NCBI GenBank assembly: GCA_955651735.1
Contig: CATPAM010000251.1
Span: 1 to 7,913, forward strand
Length of the DNA: 7,913 nt
Direction: 5' to 3'
Origin: Candidatus Acidiferrales bacterium
GTDB taxonomy: Bacteria; Acidobacteriota; Terriglobia; Acidiferrales; UBA7541
Of this stretch, positions 5,629-7,913 are shown piece after piece. Below the pieces are notes generated by a model. The model made no database searches, was not told the DNA's origin, and worked only from the letters and a program-made list of their open reading frames with translations. The translations under genes and the position numbers were made by a program. Position 1 is the stretch's first letter; each line of letters starts with the position of its first letter.

Positions 5629-6549
5629 ATGAGTATCTTCCAACGAGACCGCACCTTTCAGCAGCCTTTGAACTGGACCACTACGTTTTTCATGCTGGCT
5701 TTTCACGTCGGCGCAGTTGCAGCGCTGTTCATGTTCAGCTGGAAAAACCTGGGCATCGCGATTTTTCTGTGGTGGTTGACCGGAAGCATGGGCATCGGCA
5801 TGTGCTATCACCGGCTGCTGACCCACCGCGGATACAAAACGCCGAGATGGCTGGAATACTGGATGGCGATCTGCGGAACCATGGCCCTTGAAGGCGGCCC
5901 CATCGCCTGGGTAGCTACGCACCGCATGCATCATCAGAACACGGACAAAGAAGGTGATCCGCATTCTCCCAATGATGGCGGTTTGTGGGCCCACATGGGT
6001 TGGATCATCACCGGCAAGGCCATGCACCAGAATACTGCTGAGTTGTTGCCTTACGTTCCGGACCTGCGCAAGCAAAAATTTTATATGTGGATCAGCAAAT
6101 ACCATTGGATGCCGTTGGCGGGGCTCGGCGCCATTCTTTACGTTATCGGCGGCTGGTCCTGTGTGCTGTGGGGCGTGTTTTTGCGAACGGTTGTCGGACT
6201 GCACGCCACCTGGCTGGTCAATTCCGCTACGCATATGTGGGGTTCGCGCCGGTTCCTCACCGGGGACACTTCGACCAACAGTTTCTGGGTTGCGATCCTG
6301 ACTTTTGGCGAGGGGTGGCATAACAATCACCACGCAGCGCCGCAGGCGGCTCGACACGGCCTTACCTGGTACGAAATTGACATGAACTGGTACGGAATCT
6401 CGGGGCTAAAGAGCCTCGGCCTGGCATGGGACATCAAGCTGCCCAAGCTGCAACCGGCGTCCGAGCCAGTCAAGCCCCTGGCGCCCACGGTTACGCCTGA
6501 TCCTCCTGTCGAAGAAGAAGCCCTGGTTCCCACTTCAGCGGGAGATTGA
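5629..6549 (+). CDS. Membrane fatty-acid desaturase (delta-9 acyl-CoA desaturase type)
   Basis: A 306-aa integral membrane di-iron enzyme predicted to put a cis double bond into saturated acyl chains, probably at C9, raising membrane fluidity. All three histidine boxes are present: HRLLTH (H61-H66), HRMHH (H98-H102) and HNNHH (H231-H235). The conserved NSATH histidine (H202) of acyl-CoA desaturases is also present. Hydrophobic segments lie at about 20-36, 40-58 and a long stretch at 160-190. The ATG at 5629 is preferred over a GTG at 5584 because GAGGA (5614-5618) precedes it and nothing precedes the GTG. No cytochrome b5 or ferredoxin domain is fused, so the electron donor is encoded elsewhere. 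The C-terminus is a Pro/Glu-rich tail. A histidine kinase gene begins 57 bp after the stop on the same strand. Regiospecificity and acyl carrier (CoA or lipid) cannot be settled from sequence. Confidence 0.93.
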   Translation: MSIFQRDRTFQQPLNWTTTFFMLAFHVGAVAALFMFSWKNLGIAIFLWWLTGSMGIGMCYHRLLTHRGYKTPRWLEYWMAICGTMALEGGPIAWVATHRMHHQNTDKEGDPHSPNDGGLWAHMGWIITGKAMHQNTAELLPYVPDLRKQKFYMWISKYHWMPLAGLGAILYVIGGWSCVLWGVFLRTVVGLHATWLVNSATHMWGSRRFLTGDTSTNSFWVAILTFGEGWHNNHHAAPQAARHGLTWYEIDMNWYGISGLKSLGLAWDIKLPKLQPASEPVKPLAPTVTPDPPVEEEALVPTSAGD

Positions 6550-6593
6550 GCACCAACTATCGCGCATCTAGTGCGGCGCCCGCGCTGATGAAT

Positions 6594-6599
6594 TAAACT
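6594..6599 (+). promoter_or_regulatory. Possible -10 element for a leaderless kinase transcript
   Basis: TAAACT lies 7 nt before the kinase ATG at 6607, so transcription could begin at or very near the A of the start codon. No Shine-Dalgarno sequence is visible before the ATG, which fits a leaderless mRNA. No recognisable -35 box lies 17 bp upstream. The alternative is read-through from the desaturase gene with weak initiation. Confidence 0.25.
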
Positions 6600-6606
6600 A
6601 GCGGCA

Positions 6607-7512
6607 ATGCGTATCACTAGCCGCGCAAAAGCCATCGCCTTCTTCATCACGCTGGGCGCGTGCCTCGTTGCGCTGGCGATTTTCCTGAACATCACGTGGA
6701 TCGTGTTCCATTGGCGGCAAGTCGTGCCGCTGGTTCTGGGCATTATCTTCTTCGGCGTGATCATTGCCGGCTTGGTCGTCAACACGATTTTCATCGTTCG
6801 CGAGATCCGCCGCAACGAACGGCAAGACAGCTTCCTCAACGCCGTGACCCACGAACTCAAGACGCCGGTAACGTCCATACGCCTGTATCTTGAGACGCTG
6901 CAGAGCCGCCCGCTCGACGAAGCGAAGCGGCGCGATTTTTACCGCATCATGCTCGAAGACTCGGACCGCCTTCTCGGCATGATCGAGCAAGTGCTGAAAG
7001 CTGGTGAGGCCCGACACGCCGGCGGGCGCCGCAATTGGCAAGAGGTGGACTTTGCGCAGGTAGCGCGCGAAACGCTGGAACTCGCCCGCCTGCGTCACAA
7101 TCTCAAGCCGGAGGCGCTTCGTTTCGGCAGCGAACCGCCGCCAGATCTCGTCGTTATGGGCAATCCCGAAGAGTTGCGCACGGCGGTCTTCAATCTTCTC
7201 GACAACGCCATTAAGTATTCCGGAGAGAACAAGAACATCGTCGTCGATGTGCGCACACCCAACATTGATAGCATCTTCTTCAGCGTGCGTGATCAGGGCA
7301 TTGGCATCCCTCGCGTCGAACTGAAGCGCATTTTCAATCGCTTCTATCGCATCCAGAGCTCCGCCACTGGCAAGGTGACGGGCACCGGCCTGGGACTTTT
7401 CATCGTGCGCTCCGTGGTGCGCCGTTACGGCGGCGATGCCTATGCGGAAAGTCAGGGAGAAGGATTGGGCAGCACCTTTACGATTCGCCTGCCGCGGGTG
7501 TATCGCGCATGA
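6607..7512 (+). CDS. Two-TM sensor histidine kinase (HisKA-HATPase)
   Basis: A 301-aa inner-membrane kinase that would autophosphorylate and pass phosphate to the adjacent response regulator. Two hydrophobic helices (about residues 9-33 and 39-64) are joined by a loop of only about 5 residues (HWRQV), leaving practically no extracytoplasmic sensor and no HAMP domain. HisKA starts at FLNAVTHELKTPVTSIRLYL with phospho-acceptor His82. The ATPase domain shows the N-box NLLDNAIKYS (N196, N200), G1 box DQGIGIP (229-235), F-box FNRFYR (243-248) and G2 box GTGLGLFI (259-266), so all catalytic boxes are intact. The ATG at 6607 gives a complete first TM helix. The stop overlaps the regulator start by 4 bp (ATGA). 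Such intramembrane-sensing kinases usually respond to envelope or lipid state, or to a membrane partner; the desaturase gene directly upstream makes lipid state a reasonable guess. Confidence 0.93.
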   Translation: MRITSRAKAIAFFITLGACLVALAIFLNITWIVFHWRQVVPLVLGIIFFGVIIAGLVVNTIFIVREIRRNERQDSFLNAVTHELKTPVTSIRLYLETLQSRPLDEAKRRDFYRIMLEDSDRLLGMIEQVLKAGEARHAGGRRNWQEVDFAQVARETLELARLRHNLKPEALRFGSEPPPDLVVMGNPEELRTAVFNLLDNAIKYSGENKNIVVDVRTPNIDSIFFSVRDQGIGIPRVELKRIFNRFYRIQSSATGKVTGTGLGLFIVRSVVRRYGGDAYAESQGEGLGSTFTIRLPRVYRA

Positions 7513-7913
7513 GCCGCCTTTTGGTGGTCGAAGACGAAGCGCACCTCGCGCAAGGGCTTCGCTTCAATCTGGAAGCGGAAGGCCATTCCGTGCACGTCAC
7601 CGACAAAGGAGAGGAAGCATTAACACTCCTTCTGACAAACAATGAAGGATTCGATGCGTTGATACTGGACGTCATGCTGCCCGGAAAAGACGGCTTTACC
7701 GTGGCCCGAGAGCTCCGCCAGGCCCAAAACTATATACCTTTGCTGATGTTGACCGCGCGCACCCGCCCGGAGGATGTCCTCCAGGGGTTCGAATCTGGCG
7801 CCGATGATTATTTGGCGAAGCCCTTCGACGTCGAAGAGCTGATCACGCGGCTCGCGGCCGCTTTGCGGCGACCGCGGTTACGCGAGGTCAATCAACTGCA
7901 CTATGACGATTTG
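7509..7913 (+). CDS. OmpR/PhoB-type response regulator, 3'-truncated by the window edge
   Basis: The first 135 codons are visible. The ATG lies in the ATGA overlap with the kinase stop, so the pair is translationally coupled. The receiver domain covers residues 1-120: acidic pocket E8-D9-E10 (LLVVEDEAHLA), phospho-acceptor D54 (LILDVMLPGKDG), T82 (MLTAR) and K104 (LAKPFDVEEL). The linker RRPRLREVNQ leads into LHYDDL, which fits the first strand of an OmpR-type winged-helix DNA-binding domain. The remaining output domain (about 90-100 residues) would lie beyond the right edge. The receiver is clear; the OmpR class of output is inferred from the linker and partner kinase type. Confidence 0.92.
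   Translation, partial: MSRLLVVEDEAHLAQGLRFNLEAEGHSVHVTDKGEEALTLLLTNNEGFDALILDVMLPGKDGFTVARELRQAQNYIPLLMLTARTRPEDVLQGFESGADDYLAKPFDVEELITRLAAALRRPRLREVNQLHYDDL

Noticed and set aside
5554..6357. A 267-codon minus-strand frame opposite the desaturase
   Set aside because: It is the antisense shadow of a gene with three intact histidine boxes, and its translation shows no recognisable domain.
1..7913. CRISPR array, intact insertion sequence or a defence system
   Set aside because: No regularly spaced repeats, no terminal inverted repeats around a transposase, and no defence-associated domains were seen.

Overview
The window looks like a chromosomal segment of a free-living, moderately GC-rich Gram-negative bacterium, most plausibly an acidobacterium (Acidobacteriota). 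That placement is an inference. It rests on the style of several proteins: a small Tat-type secreted protein ending in a charged helix, a short conserved protein that recalls DUF4760, a stand-alone ECF sigma factor and an acyl-CoA desaturase. No rRNA or other decisive marker is present. The window carries signalling and membrane-maintenance genes, with one end of an old integrated element at the left edge.

Left edge (1-740): the C-terminal part of a large serine recombinase, broken by an in-frame amber codon and apparently missing an internal segment. Its reading frame runs into the 3' half of a tRNA-Arg(CCG) gene on the opposite strand and stops there. This is the layout expected where an element integrated into a tRNA 3' end. 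A perfect hairpin with a UUCG loop sits just before the tRNA 5' end.

886-2634: a small Tat-type secreted protein on the minus strand is divergent from an MscS-type mechanosensitive channel. The channel is followed 27 bp later by a small conserved protein of unknown function, probably in the same operon.

2649-4184 (minus strand): a receiver-GGDEF diguanylate cyclase is translationally coupled (GTGA overlap) to an upstream HPt protein. Directly upstream of the HPt gene lies a frameshifted fragment of a receiver domain. The simplest reading is that a hybrid histidine kinase (kinase-REC-HPt) has decayed, leaving its HPt module next to the REC-GGDEF partner it once fed.

4185-5298: about 500 bp with no recognisable gene, containing a strong imperfect hairpin, then an ECF-type sigma factor with no anti-sigma gene beside it.

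5299-7913: a 330-bp AT-richer regulatory-looking gap with several palindromes, then a membrane fatty-acid desaturase with all three histidine boxes, a two-TM histidine kinase with almost no extracytoplasmic loop, and an OmpR-type response regulator that overlaps the kinase by 4 bp and runs off the right edge. Desaturase followed by a membrane-embedded kinase and its regulator suggests a membrane-state sensing and response cassette, functionally reminiscent of DesK/DesR but built from a different kinase family. No CRISPR array or intact insertion sequence was seen.
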